64,000 nucleotides of DNA from Pseudaminobacter soli (ex Zhang et al. 2022) (GTDB lineage Bacteria > Pseudomonadota > Alphaproteobacteria > Rhizobiales > Rhizobiaceae), in NCBI RefSeq assembly GCF_014595955.1, contig NZ_JABVCF010000015.1:80681-144680 (forward strand), in the 5' to 3' direction. Made by a program: the position numbers and the translations under genes. The notes beneath the pieces were generated by a model. The model had not been told where the DNA came from. It saw only the letters and a list, made by a program, of their open reading frames with translations, and did no database searches. Shown here piece by piece: positions 34,827 to 43,176 of the stretch (its first letter is position 1; each line of letters opens with the position of its first letter).

Positions 34827-36454
34827 TGATGGAGACGACCGCTCCCGAGACGGCACCGACCGTATCCGTGCGGCACCTGGCGCTGCGGCTGCCGCGCGGC
34901 GCCGACCGGGACTATGCACTGGCCGACCTGAGCTTCGACCTGCCGGCCGGCGAGATCCTGTGCATCGTCGGCGAATCGGGTTCCGGCAAGTCGCTCTGCG
35001 CGCAGGCCCTGATGGGCCTGCTGCCACGCGCCATCAGCGTGGAGCGCGGCGCTGCGCTGTTCGACGGCATCGACCTGATCAGCGTGGACGCGGCAACGCT
35101 GCGCACGCTGCGGGGACGCCGCGTCGCCATGATCTTCCAGGAACCAATGACCGCGCTCAACCCGTCGATGCGCGTCGAGGACCAGATCATGGAAGTGTTC
35201 GAGGCGCACGACCTGCTTTCGCCGGCCGAGCGGCGCGCGCGGGCGCTCGACCTGGCGCGCGAGGTGCAACTCGCCGATCCCGAACGGGCGATCAAGGCCT
35301 ATCCCCACCAGTTGTCGGGCGGCCAGCGGCAGCGTGCCATGATCGCCATGGCGCTGGCGCTCGAACCGGCGCTGCTGATCGCCGACGAACCGACCACGGC
35401 GCTCGACGTCACGACGCAGGCGCAGATCCTCAAGCTGATGCGTGAGATTCAGCAGCGGCGGAACATGGCGGTGATCTTCATCACCCACGATTTCGGCGTG
35501 GTGTCCGACATTGCCGACCGGGTGCTGGTGCTCGAGAAGGGTCTCGTGGTCGAACAGGGGACGGCGCGGGAGGTGCTCAGCAGCCCACAACATCCCTACA
35601 CAAGGGCGCTGCTCGCGGCGGTGCCGTCCGGGACGCCGGCGATCCGGCCGGCCGAGCCGGAACAGCCGGTCGCGCTTGCGGTCACCAACCTCAACAAGTC
35701 TTACCGCTCCAAGGCCGGCATGTTCGGAGCGATCCGCACCGTGCGTGCGGTGAAGAATGTGAGTTTCGAGATCAGGCGCGGCCGCACGCTCGGGCTGGTC
35801 GGCGAGTCGGGTTCGGGAAAATCGACCGTAGCGCGGCTAGTCACGCGCATCAGCGAAGCGGATTCCGGCGGGATCGAACTCGGCGGCCAGGATTACTGCG
35901 CCTTGCGCGGCGAAGAACTCCGGCAGCAGCGCAGCCGCATCCAGATGGTGTTCCAGGATCCCTTCTCGTCCCTCAATCCGCGCCGCAAGGTGGGCTTGAG
36001 CATCGCCGACGGCCCGATCGCGCGCGGCGTGGCGCGGCGCGTAGCGCTCGACAAGGCGCGCACGCTGCTCGGACTCGTCGGGCTCGACGCCCGCGCAGCG
36101 GACCGCCTGCCGCACGAGTTTTCCGGCGGGCAGCGCCAGCGCGTCGGCATTGCGCGCGCGCTGGCGCTGGAACCGGACGTGCTGGTCGCTGACGAAGCAG
36201 TCTCGGCCCTCGACGTCACCGTGCAGGCGCAAGTGTTGAGGCTGCTCGACGAGTTGAAACGGCGGCTCAATCTCGCGATGCTGTTTATCACGCACGACCT
36301 GCACGTCGCCGCGCAGGTCTGCGACGATATGGCGGTGATGCGGTTCGGCGAAGTCGTCGAAATGGGACCGACGCGCGACATCTTCCTCAATCCGCAGCAC
36401 GACTACACCAAGCAATTGCTCGCCGCCATTCCCGGGTCGGCGCGCCGGCATTAG
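34826..36454 (+). CDS. Double ABC ATPase for peptide/glutathione import (GsiA/DppDF type)
   Basis: The 542-residue protein contains two complete ATP-binding domains. Domain 1 has [25 protein letters not shown] and DEPTTALD. Domain 2 has [25 protein letters not shown] and DEAVSALD, with Ala-Val in place of the usual Pro-Thr. Each has a C-terminal oligopeptide-type extension ([12 protein letters not shown] and [12 protein letters not shown]). It energises the DppB/DppC permeases encoded on the other arm. The one-base overlap with GGT (TGATG) suggests coupling. The second ATG (34829) is equally possible. Confidence 0.94.
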   Translation: MMETTAPETAPTVSVRHLALRLPRGADRDYALADLSFDLPAGEILCIVGESGSGKSLCAQALMGLLPRAISVERGAALFDGIDLISVDAATLRTLRGRRVAMIFQEPMTALNPSMRVEDQIMEVFEAHDLLSPAERRARALDLAREVQLADPERAIKAYPHQLSGGQRQRAMIAMALALEPALLIADEPTTALDVTTQAQILKLMREIQQRRNMAVIFITHDFGVVSDIADRVLVLEKGLVVEQGTAREVLSSPQHPYTRALLAAVPSGTPAIRPAEPEQPVALAVTNLNKSYRSKAGMFGAIRTVRAVKNVSFEIRRGRTLGLVGESGSGKSTVARLVTRISEADSGGIELGGQDYCALRGEELRQQRSRIQMVFQDPFSSLNPRRKVGLSIADGPIARGVARRVALDKARTLLGLVGLDARAADRLPHEFSGGQRQRVGIARALALEPDVLVADEAVSALDVTVQAQVLRLLDELKRRLNLAMLFITHDLHVAAQVCDDMAVMRFGEVVEMGPTRDIFLNPQHDYTKQLLAAIPGSARRH

Positions 36455-36549
36455 CGCTGCGCGGCAGCGAAATTCGCCGAGGTCATGACTGCGCCAATGG
36501 ACGCCAAGGCCGCTCCGGCTTGCAGGAGGACAGATCTGCGTCTCTTCAT
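36451..36549 (-). pseudogene. Orphan Tat signal peptide of a lost binding protein
   Basis: A 32-codon frame on minus begins MKRRRSVLLQAGAALASIG and ends after AAAQR with TAA. It has a twin-arginine start, hydrophobic core and AxA cleavage site, exactly like Tat signal peptides of ABC binding proteins, but no mature domain. Its stop overlaps the end of the double ATPase gene, so the body of the gene was probably removed by deletion. Confidence 0.5.
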
Positions 36550-36603
36550 CTGTGCGACTCCCAAGCCATGCTGCGCTGCTTCTGCGCGTAGGACTGCGTC
36601 GGT

Positions 36604-36728
36604 TCAGAGTTTCGCGTTTACGGGAGGCGTCAGCCAGGCGCCGGCCGCGGCGAGCATCGCCTCGATCCCGACGTGCAGGGTGGGTTGATGACCGGCGCGA
36701 ACTCGGCCGAATGATTGTGCTTGATTAG
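36604..36728 (-). pseudogene. C-terminal remnant of an M20 amidohydrolase
   Basis: Reading minus, the fragment LIKHNHSAEFAPVINP joins, after a one-base frame change, to TLHVGIEAMLAAAGAWL and ends TPPVNAKL-stop. The NHSxxF block followed by a GxxxLxxxAxxxL helix is the C-terminus of M20 peptidases/aminoacylases. About 40 codons remain. It ends 54 bases before the orphan signal peptide, suggesting a lost operon of hydrolase plus binding protein. Confidence 0.5.
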
Positions 36729-37609
36729 GCATTGAACCGGACGGTTCCGGTACCCTCGACCGCATAGTACCCCAACTGCTTGGCTTTCTCGGCGAATGCA
36801 GGAGTTCTTGCAAACGCGAACAGCTTTTGGAGCGGCGGCTCGAAATAGTCTCGGCGGCGACAGACGATGTCGAAACGCTCGCGCTGGAGCGGTACGAATT
36901 CCAGGCCGAAGCGTCGCGCCACCGCGCCGACGGCCAAGCCGCAATCCGCCTCTCCGTCGGCCACTGCGGAAGCAACATCCGTTTCCGTCAGGGCGGGGCG
37001 CTCGGCGAAGAGGAAGCCCGAAGGATCAACCTGCTCCTGTTCAAGCAGCGCATTGAACAGCAGGTGTCCTCCCGCACCCTCTTGGCGAACGACAAAACAG
37101 GCCCGCTTCTCGACGGTGTCGACTAGGTTGCGGAGACCAAGCGGGTTACCGCGTGAGACCACGAGCCCCTGGTCGCGCTCCGCCCATTCGATGAGCAGCA
37201 GGTCGTGAACACCGGACAGGGACCGGACGGCCGCGGTATTGAAACCGTCGTCCTCCGGATTCCGGAGATGCAGTCCAACCGCGAGCGCCTGCGCCTCGGC
37301 GAAGCGCTTCAGCCCGGCGCTGCTTCCCTCGAACAGCGTGGCCAGCCCGCAGTGGGATTCCCGGAGCGCCCATTCGAGGAGAGGATCACTCGATCCGCCG
37401 AAGATCGGCGGTGGAGAAAGCACCGAACTCTCGACAATGTGGACGTTCGCATCCAGCCAACGGTCGATCAGGCGGCGCGGGAAGATCAGCTTCCCGGTCA
37501 CCCTGGAGCACGGGATCGCCTTCCGCGCGACCAGGTCATAGACGGTCCGCTCCTTCACCCGCAGATAGGCCGCGACCTCGGACGTCGTGAGGTATTCCAT
37601 CCACTTCAT
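36725..37609 (-). CDS. Excisionase-HTH regulator with periplasmic-binding-type domain (tungstate/molybdate)
   Basis: The 294-residue protein has an N-terminal MerR/excisionase HTH (YLTTSEVAAYLRVKERTVYDLVARKAIP) that reads KLIFPRRLIDRWL, then a ligand-binding domain like PBP_like/ModA (DLLLIEWAERDQGLVVSRGNP, FVVRQEGAGGHLLFNALL, GEADCGLAVGAVARRFGLEFVPL). Proteins of this type sit next to molybdate or tungstate importers and presumably sense the oxyanion in the cytosol. The start at 37609 (or 37600) fits the HTH; the frame extends to 37684 without support. It is divergent from tupB with a palindrome in between. Confidence 0.88.
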   Translation of the reverse strand: MKWMEYLTTSEVAAYLRVKERTVYDLVARKAIPCSRVTGKLIFPRRLIDRWLDANVHIVESSVLSPPPIFGGSSDPLLEWALRESHCGLATLFEGSSAGLKRFAEAQALAVGLHLRNPEDDGFNTAAVRSLSGVHDLLLIEWAERDQGLVVSRGNPLGLRNLVDTVEKRACFVVRQEGAGGHLLFNALLEQEQVDPSGFLFAERPALTETDVASAVADGEADCGLAVGAVARRFGLEFVPLQRERFDIVCRRRDYFEPPLQKLFAFARTPAFAEKAKQLGYYAVEGTGTVRFNA

Positions 37610-37650
37610 TGAGGCTGCACTTCGATGCAATAGACTGCAAAATTTCCGCA

Positions 37651-37690
37651 CCTTGCGAGACTGTAATTGGCAGTGATAATTCACGCAAGG
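37651..37690. promoter_or_regulatory. Split palindrome in the tup promoter region
   Basis: CCTTGCG (37651-37657) and CGCAAGG (37684-37690) are perfect inverted arms 26 bases apart in the 90-base region between the regulator and tupB. It is a candidate operator for autoregulation and control of the tup genes. Spacing is wide, so two half-sites or a looped dimer are possible. Confidence 0.4.
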
Positions 37691-37699
37691 GATTGCGTG

Positions 37700-38401
37700 A
37701 TGCAGCAGGAAAACGCCTTCACAACCGCATTGAATCTCATCCTGAGCGGCGACGCCGTTCTGGGCGAGATCGTGGTTTTGTCGCTGGCGGTCACGCTCAC
37801 GGCGTTGCTGGTCTCCGCCATCATCGGACTTCCGCTCGGCGCGGCGCTGGCGCTGGCGCGCTTTCCTGGGCGATCCTTCCTGGTCGTCACCTTCAACGCC
37901 CTGATGGGCCTTCCGCCCGTTGTTGCCGGCCTCGCCGTCTACCTGATGCTGTCGCGCTCCGGCCCGCTGGGCTGGCTGGGAATCCTGTTCTCGCCGTCGG
38001 CGATGATCGTGGCGCAGACGCTGCTGATCACGCCGATCATCGTCTCGCTGACACGCCAGGTCGTCGAGGATCTCTGGGGCGAGTACGAAGAGCAGTTGCG
38101 CTCACTCGGATCATCCCGCCTTCAAGCGATCCCGACGTTGCTGTGGGATGGGCGCTTCAGCCTGATCACGGCGATCCTGGCGGGTTTCGGCCGTGCAAGC
38201 GCTGAGGTAGGAGCAATCCTGATCGTTGGCGGCAACATCGCGGGCTACACCCGCACGATGACAACCGCCATCGCGCTGGAGACGAGCCGGGGTGATCTCG
38301 CGCTGGCACTCGGTCTCGGCATTATTCTGCTGGGGATCACCCTGTCACTAAACGCGGCGGCCTATGTCACCGGACGCCTGGCGCAGAAGGCGGCTGGGTG
38401 A
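37700..38401 (+). CDS. tupB: Tungstate ABC transporter permease TupB
   Basis: The 233-residue permease has five or six helices and the family features VTLTALLVSAIIGLPLGAAL, FNALMGLPPVVAGLAVYLMLSRSGPLG and QTLLITPIIVSLTRQVVEDLW, ending with the EAA-type loop GFGRASAEVGAILIVGGN. This pattern is TupB-like. The ATG at 37700 follows a GATTGCGTG stretch; a TTG at 37667 would add 11 residues. It overlaps the ATPase gene by four bases (GTGA). Confidence 0.9.
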   Translation: MQQENAFTTALNLILSGDAVLGEIVVLSLAVTLTALLVSAIIGLPLGAALALARFPGRSFLVVTFNALMGLPPVVAGLAVYLMLSRSGPLGWLGILFSPSAMIVAQTLLITPIIVSLTRQVVEDLWGEYEEQLRSLGSSRLQAIPTLLWDGRFSLITAILAGFGRASAEVGAILIVGGNIAGYTRTMTTAIALETSRGDLALALGLGIILLGITLSLNAAAYVTGRLAQKAAG

Positions 38402-39132
38402 GCGCGATGCATGGCAGCTTCTCTATTCTCCCCCTTCGTGCCGATGGCCTGACATATGTCATCCGAGGGCGCGCTCTCGTGGACAACGTCTCGTTTGTGG
38501 TTGCCCGTGGCACGCGCACGATCATCATGGGGCCAAATGGCGCCGGCAAGAGCCTGACCCTGCGGCTTTGCCACGGCCTTCTTCAGCCCAGTTCGGGCTC
38601 CGTGACCTGGAACGGCGCAGCCCAGGTCAATGGCCGCAAGCGGCACGCGATGGTGTTCCAGCGGCCGGTGATGCTCCGCCGCTCGGCGCTTGCCAATGTT
38701 GTTCATGCGCTGAGTCTCACCCGATTCTCCTCGGCTGATCGTCAGGCAAGGGCGAGCGAGGCGCTCGCCCGCTTTGGACTTGCCGAGTTGGCACGCCGGC
38801 CTGCGCGGATCCTTTCCGGAGGAGAGCAGCAGCGTCTGGCAATGGCACGGGCGTGGGCTCTCGATCCGGAGGTGCTATTTCTCGACGAGCCGACCTCGGC
38901 GCTTGATCCCGCTGCCACTCGCGCGGTCGAAGAGATGATCGAGGCCTTTCATGCCGACGGGATGACGATCGTGATGACGACTCACGACCTCGGTCAGGCA
39001 CGGCGTCTCGCCGATCAGGTCCTTTTTCTGCATCACGGCCGGCTGCTTGAGCAGACACCGGCCGAAGAGTTCTTCGAGCGCCCGCGGTCGGAAGCCGCGC
39101 GCGCCTTCATCAAGGGCGAACTATTGTGGTGA
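38398..39132 (+). CDS. tupC: Tungstate ABC transporter ATPase TupC
   Basis: The 244-residue ATPase has Walker A GPNGAGKSL, signature LSGGEQQRLAMARAW, Walker B VLFLDEPTSALDP and H-loop TTHDLGQA. A VFQRPVMLRRS Q-loop is typical of TupC. It starts with GTG in the tupB stop; ATG at 38407 is an alternative. It forms the transporter with TupB. Confidence 0.92.
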   Translation: MSAMHGSFSILPLRADGLTYVIRGRALVDNVSFVVARGTRTIIMGPNGAGKSLTLRLCHGLLQPSSGSVTWNGAAQVNGRKRHAMVFQRPVMLRRSALANVVHALSLTRFSSADRQARASEALARFGLAELARRPARILSGGEQQRLAMARAWALDPEVLFLDEPTSALDPAATRAVEEMIEAFHADGMTIVMTTHDLGQARRLADQVLFLHHGRLLEQTPAEEFFERPRSEAARAFIKGELLW

Positions 39133-39160
39133 GCCCGCTTCTTCAGAGGGAGAAATAACC

Positions 39161-39976
39161 ATGAGCTTCATGAGAAGCGTGCTTGTCGCGGGCGCGATCG
39201 CCCTGAGTTCGCTGCCAGGGCTGGCCAGCGCCCAGGACTTCATCACCGTGGCCTCGACCACGTCCACCGAGCAGTCGGGTCTCTTCGGGCACATCCTGCC
39301 GATCTTCAAGGAAAAGACCGGGATCGAGGTTCGGGTTATCGCGCAAGGCACTGGCCAGGCGCTCGAGACGGGTCGCCGCGGTGACGCAGACGTGGTTTTC
39401 GTCCATGCCAAGGCCGCCGAGGAGGAGTTCGTGAAGGAGGGCTTTGGCGTCGAACGCAAGGAAGTCATGTACAATGACTTCGTGATCGTGGGCCCGGGTG
39501 AGGATCCTGCCGGCATCAAAGGCGGCAACGACGCTGTGGCCGCGCTGAAGAAGATCTCCGAGGCAGGTGCCACCTTCACTTCGCGCGGCGACGATTCCGG
39601 CACGCACAAGGCCGAACTGGCGCTCTGGAAGCAGGCCGGGGTCAAGCCTTCCGGAGACTGGTATCGCGAACTCGGCACCGGAATGGGCCCGACGCTCAAC
39701 ACCTCCGCGCAGATGCCTGCCTACACCCTCACTGACCGGGCGACATGGCTGTCATTCGAGAATAAGGGACCGCTGGAGATCGTGGTCGAAGGCGATCCCA
39801 AGCTCTTCAACCAGTACGGTGTCATTCTGGTAAACCCGGCGAAGCACCCGCATGTGAAGGCCGAGCAGGGCCAGGCATTCATCGACTGGCTCGTCTCCCC
39901 TGAGGGCCAGAAGGCGATCGCCGATTACAAGATCAACGGCCAGCAGCTCTTCTTCCCGAACGCATCAGCTAGCTGA
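39161..39976 (+). CDS. tupA: Tungstate-binding protein TupA
   Basis: The 271-residue periplasmic protein has a Sec signal ending LASAQ and the TupA signature VASTTSTEQSGLFGHILPIFKEKTGI. Further blocks are ALETGRRGDADVVFVHAKAAEEEFVKEGFGVERKEVMYNDFVIVGP and FTSRGDDSGTHKAEL. The TTST and SGTH residues bind the oxyanion. The start at 39161 has a ribosome site AGAGGGAGAA and gives the signal peptide; the longer frame is unsupported. It follows tupC by 28 bases. Confidence 0.94.
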   Translation: MSFMRSVLVAGAIALSSLPGLASAQDFITVASTTSTEQSGLFGHILPIFKEKTGIEVRVIAQGTGQALETGRRGDADVVFVHAKAAEEEFVKEGFGVERKEVMYNDFVIVGPGEDPAGIKGGNDAVAALKKISEAGATFTSRGDDSGTHKAELALWKQAGVKPSGDWYRELGTGMGPTLNTSAQMPAYTLTDRATWLSFENKGPLEIVVEGDPKLFNQYGVILVNPAKHPHVKAEQGQAFIDWLVSPEGQKAIADYKINGQQLFFPNASAS

Positions 39977-39991
39977 CGACGGGAGGTGCGG

Positions 39992-40786
39992 ATGCGAGCC
40001 GCTGCCATTCTCGCCTTGGCGTCCCTTTTGATCACAGGCTCCGCCCAGGCAGCGGAGCCGATCAAGTTGCTTGCTGCAGGCAGCCTCAAGGCCGCCATGA
40101 CCGACATCGGAAAAGCCTTTTCCGATACGAGCGGAGTTCCGGTCGAAGCGGGCTTCGGCGCCTCGGGCCTCCTGCGCGAGCGAATCATAGGCGGAGAGGA
40201 AGCCGACGTGTTCGCGTCCGCCAACCTTGAACACCCCCAGGCAATTGCCGACAAGCGCGGCCTTGAGGTGCGGCCCTTCGCGCGCAACACGCTCTGCGCT
40301 CTCGTCCAGCCTGACATCCCGGTGTCGGGCGACAATCTGCTCGAGCGAATGCTCGATCCCACAGTCAAGGTGGGAACATCGACACCCAAGGCTGATCCCT
40401 CCGGCGACTATGCCTGGGAACTGTTCGACAAGGCCGAGGCGATCCAAGCAGGTGCCGCCGAGACTCTCAAGGCCAAGGCGCTTCAGCTGACCGGCGGACC
40501 GGATTCCCCGAAGCCCGCGACCGACCGGTCGGACTATGGCTGGGTCATGGAGGAGAAGCAGGCGGACATCTTCCTGACCTACTGCACAAACGCTGTGATC
40601 GCTGCCGCCGAGATGCCGGGCCTGCGGGTCGTCGGCATCCCGGATGAGCTAGCGGTCGGCGCCGACTACGGTCTGGTGGTGTTGAGCGAGCGTGCAGAAG
40701 GCAAGGCCTTCGCCGACTTCATCCTGTCCGACAAGGGACAGGCCATCCTGGAATCTTACGGATTCGGGCCTCCACGCAATCCCTGA
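39992..40786 (+). CDS. ModA-like molybdate/oxyanion-binding protein
   Basis: The 264-residue protein has a Sec signal ending SAQAAEPIKLL and the ModA family start LLAAGSLKAAMTDIGKAFSDTSGV with FGASGLLRERIIGGEEADVFASAN. The start at 39992 has a GGGAGG site at five bases. It lies 15 bases after tupA, so the operon encodes one permease and ATPase but two binding proteins. It may bring molybdate or another oxyanion to the same permease. Confidence 0.9.
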   Translation: MRAAAILALASLLITGSAQAAEPIKLLAAGSLKAAMTDIGKAFSDTSGVPVEAGFGASGLLRERIIGGEEADVFASANLEHPQAIADKRGLEVRPFARNTLCALVQPDIPVSGDNLLERMLDPTVKVGTSTPKADPSGDYAWELFDKAEAIQAGAAETLKAKALQLTGGPDSPKPATDRSDYGWVMEEKQADIFLTYCTNAVIAAAEMPGLRVVGIPDELAVGADYGLVVLSERAEGKAFADFILSDKGQAILESYGFGPPRNP

Positions 40787-40812
40787 CGTGATGAAGCTCC
40801 CGACCTATTCTA

Positions 40813-40960
40813 GTGCTCGGTATCGGTTCGGTAGGCACGACCTACGCGTCACTTCCCGACCGGGTGTTCGAGCAGGCTGGAATCCCAGCGATCCTATTCG
40901 GGGGCCGGCTGGATGAGCGTCAGACACCTACCGCCTGCTCGGCGATGTCCCCGAAGTCTG
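40813..40960 (+). pseudogene. Fragment of a TroA/FecB-type periplasmic binding protein
   Basis: On plus, the frame reads VLGIGSVGTTYASLPDRVFEQ, AGIPAILFGGRLDERQT and then, after a one-base shift, TYRLLGDVPE. GIPxxxFxxR..TYRLLGxV is the familiar segment of cobalamin/iron-type binding proteins around the inter-domain helix. About 45 codons remain with no start or end. It lies between the ModA-like gene and the convergent amidohydrolase. Confidence 0.45.
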
Positions 40961-40971
40961 TTGGGCCGTCA

Positions 40972-42120
40972 TCAGCCTAGAAGATTACGCGCGGCCCGCA
41001 TGAACACGCGTGCGCCGATCTGGATCAAATCGTCCGGAAAGTCGTAGTCTGGATTGTGCAACGCCGGATGGCGCTCGCCGGCACCCAGGAAGAACATCGC
41101 GGACTTCGCACTGTGCCCGAACAGTCCGAAGTCTTCCGAGGCACGCATTGGAAGCGCTTCCTCGTTATGGCGAACTCCCTCCTCATCGAGAGCTCGCCGC
41201 AGGTGCTCCACTGCCTCTGGTGCGTTGACGCTGGCAACGAAGATCTCGTGATAGTCGATCTCGCAGGACAATTGGTGGGCGGCCGCAGTCCGGGCAACGA
41301 GACCCTCGGCTGCGGCGCACAGACTGGCCATGTTGTCATCGCGGCGGGTTCGCAGCGTAGCCCGGACCTCCGCGCGTCCAGGAGCGACGCCGAATACCGC
41401 TTCCCCCATCGACGCATGGGTCACGGTGATCATGCAGAAGTCGTCATCGCCGAAGGTTCCCCTCCCCAGGCCTGGAAGAGCCGGCATCAGTTCACTCACG
41501 GCCAGCATTGGCGAGATCCCTGTCTCCGGCATCGAGGAATGAGCAGTCATGCCCTCCAGAACGATGCGCATGCCGCGTGACGCGCAGTTCACGACCCCGT
41601 CTTTCAATCGCACTTCGCCGAAAGGCACCCCCGGGAGATTGTGAAGCGAGAAGGCGAAGTCCGGCGCGATCTCGCCGAAACGGGGATCGGCGACCACGCC
41701 GGCGGCACCGTCGCCAGTCTCCTCCGCCGGTTGGAACATCAGTACGATGCGGCCTCGTCCAGGTCGTTCGCGCCCGAACAGACGGCCGAGCGCCGCAAGG
41801 ATCGCAGTGTGCCCGTCATGGCCGCACATGTGTGATTTGCCGGGCACGAGCGATGAATGCTCCACACCGGTGAGTTCGTGGATCGGCAGCGCATCCAACT
41901 CCGAACGGAACATCACCGTCGGTCCCGCCTCGCCGCTGTCATAGACGGCAGCGACACCGTGGCCACCTAGCCCGGTGAGCACCTGGTCCGGCCTTGAGTC
42001 GGCAAGAAAGGAAACGACCTCCTTCGCAGTCTTCTCCTCTTCGTTCGATATCTCTGGATGCTGGTGCAGTTTCCTGCGAAACGCCGTCAGTTCGAAAACA
42101 TCTTGATTGGTCAGGATCAC
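40972..42120 (-). CDS. M20 amidohydrolase/aminoacylase (hippurate hydrolase-like)
   Basis: The 382-residue cytosolic metalloenzyme hydrolyses N-acyl amino acids or similar amides. Metal motifs are GKSHMCGHDGHTAILAALG, FQPAEETGDGAAG, FSLHNLPG and the C-terminal HNPDYDFPDDLI. It begins RKLHQHPEISNEE after the start, as usual. The GTG start at 42120 has a GGAG site and matches family length; the frame continues to 42210 with an atypical extension. It is convergent with the tup genes and has no obvious operon partner. Confidence 0.93.
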   Translation of the reverse strand: MILTNQDVFELTAFRRKLHQHPEISNEEEKTAKEVVSFLADSRPDQVLTGLGGHGVAAVYDSGEAGPTVMFRSELDALPIHELTGVEHSSLVPGKSHMCGHDGHTAILAALGRLFGRERPGRGRIVLMFQPAEETGDGAAGVVADPRFGEIAPDFAFSLHNLPGVPFGEVRLKDGVVNCASRGMRIVLEGMTAHSSMPETGISPMLAVSELMPALPGLGRGTFGDDDFCMITVTHASMGEAVFGVAPGRAEVRATLRTRRDDNMASLCAAAEGLVARTAAAHQLSCEIDYHEIFVASVNAPEAVEHLRRALDEEGVRHNEEALPMRASEDFGLFGHSAKSAMFFLGAGERHPALHNPDYDFPDDLIQIGARVFMRAARNLLG

Positions 42121-42228
42121 GCGTTCGTCTCCGCTTGCCCGCCTGATAGCACGTGGAAACCAGCCTAAGGAAACTCCAAAGATGGGGCGCTGAGGATGCC
42201 AGATGTCCACCGACAGTGGGACGCTAAA

Positions 42229-43137
42229 CTAGCGGTCGCGTGCGAGATCGATCAAAAGTCTTCTCCTCTGGCCGCGCGCTCTGATCTGTTGCGTCTTGAG
42301 TGCCTGCCCCCGAACTCGCAATTGGCCCTTCTCTTCAACCACGAGGAAGCACCGGCGTGCGCCGATGGGCAGATCCTCCGATCCATAGATGCCAACCACC
42401 TCGACCGTAACGAGTCTGATCGCCAGAGAGGCAATCCCGTCATTTGAACCCACCTGAGTTCCGCGGAGTGCGTGTTCGATGAGGTTTCTAAAAGACCCTA
42501 TGTCCCGTGTTTCACCGCTCGCCAGGGGACCTTGCCGGGTTCGCTCCCGGAGATCGGCGGATGCCCCGTTTTCCGATCCGGGCATATCGGTGACCGGGGA
42601 GACGAACGTATTCTTGGGAGTTCCGAGTGTCACGAGCACGCTTTGGACGTAAACGGGTCCCGAACTCATGTTGCTTAGCAAACACCGCGCCTCCAGTCCG
42701 TCTCCCGCCCCTCGGGTGATGAGCAGCGTGGCCCGAAGCTGTCTGCGATAACTGCTGACGAACACCTGCAGGTAGACCACCCATACGATCAGCGTTCCCA
42801 GTCCAGTCAGCGCGGTAATCACTTGTTGGTGCTGCGCGATCCACTCCAACATGTCTTTTCCGAAGGAACTGCTCACACCCGGATCATGGGTGCCGCCCCG
42901 CCATTCTTCAGTGACCCGCTGGCGCGTCCGGCGGGTGTTCCGGCGCAACTCACGTCGTCGGTATAATGTTCCAATCTCCGCGGACGCCACATCGGCGGCC
43001 AGCATCGGGGCCCCGATCAAAGCTTGGCGCGATTGGCGCGCGTCGATCTGCGTCTGGATCTCGAGTGCCGACTCGGCCATTCGCCGCTTGACGTCGTCTT
43101 GGATTTTCGACTTGGGTTGACAATTGCTGCACCGCAC
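42229..43137 (-). CDS. Single-pass membrane protein, unknown function
   Basis: I do not recognise this protein. The frame encodes 302 residues; the only hydrophobic helix is VITALTGLGTLIVWVVYLQVFVSSY. Short membrane proteins of unknown function often start MLEWIAQHQQ directly before such a helix, which would put the start at 42852 (207 residues) with the bulk as a cytosolic beta-rich domain. The N-terminal 95 residues of the long form are polar and Arg-rich and may not be translated. It is divergent from the TetR gene and close to its palindrome, so it may share control. Confidence 0.6.
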   Translation of the reverse strand: MRCSNCQPKSKIQDDVKRRMAESALEIQTQIDARQSRQALIGAPMLAADVASAEIGTLYRRRELRRNTRRTRQRVTEEWRGGTHDPGVSSSFGKDMLEWIAQHQQVITALTGLGTLIVWVVYLQVFVSSYRRQLRATLLITRGAGDGLEARCLLSNMSSGPVYVQSVLVTLGTPKNTFVSPVTDMPGSENGASADLRERTRQGPLASGETRDIGSFRNLIEHALRGTQVGSNDGIASLAIRLVTVEVVGIYGSEDLPIGARRCFLVVEEKGQLRVRGQALKTQQIRARGQRRRLLIDLARDR

Positions 43138-43140
43138 ATT

Positions 43141-43164
43141 TAATAACCGCCCGTTCGGTTATTA
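43141..43164. promoter_or_regulatory. 24-bp palindrome upstream of tetR-type gene
   Basis: Perfect arms TAATAACCG and CGGTTATTA with a 6-base spacer lie 12 bases before the TetR ATG. This is a typical self-regulating TetR operator. The same site may also influence the divergent membrane protein and the efflux genes downstream. Confidence 0.75.
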
Positions 43165-43176
43165 TGAGGCGCCGGA

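Noticed and set aside
36485..36688. Plus-strand frame of 67 codons after the double ATPase
   Set aside because: Low-complexity product; the minus strand in the same place carries recognisable signal-peptide and M20 remnants.
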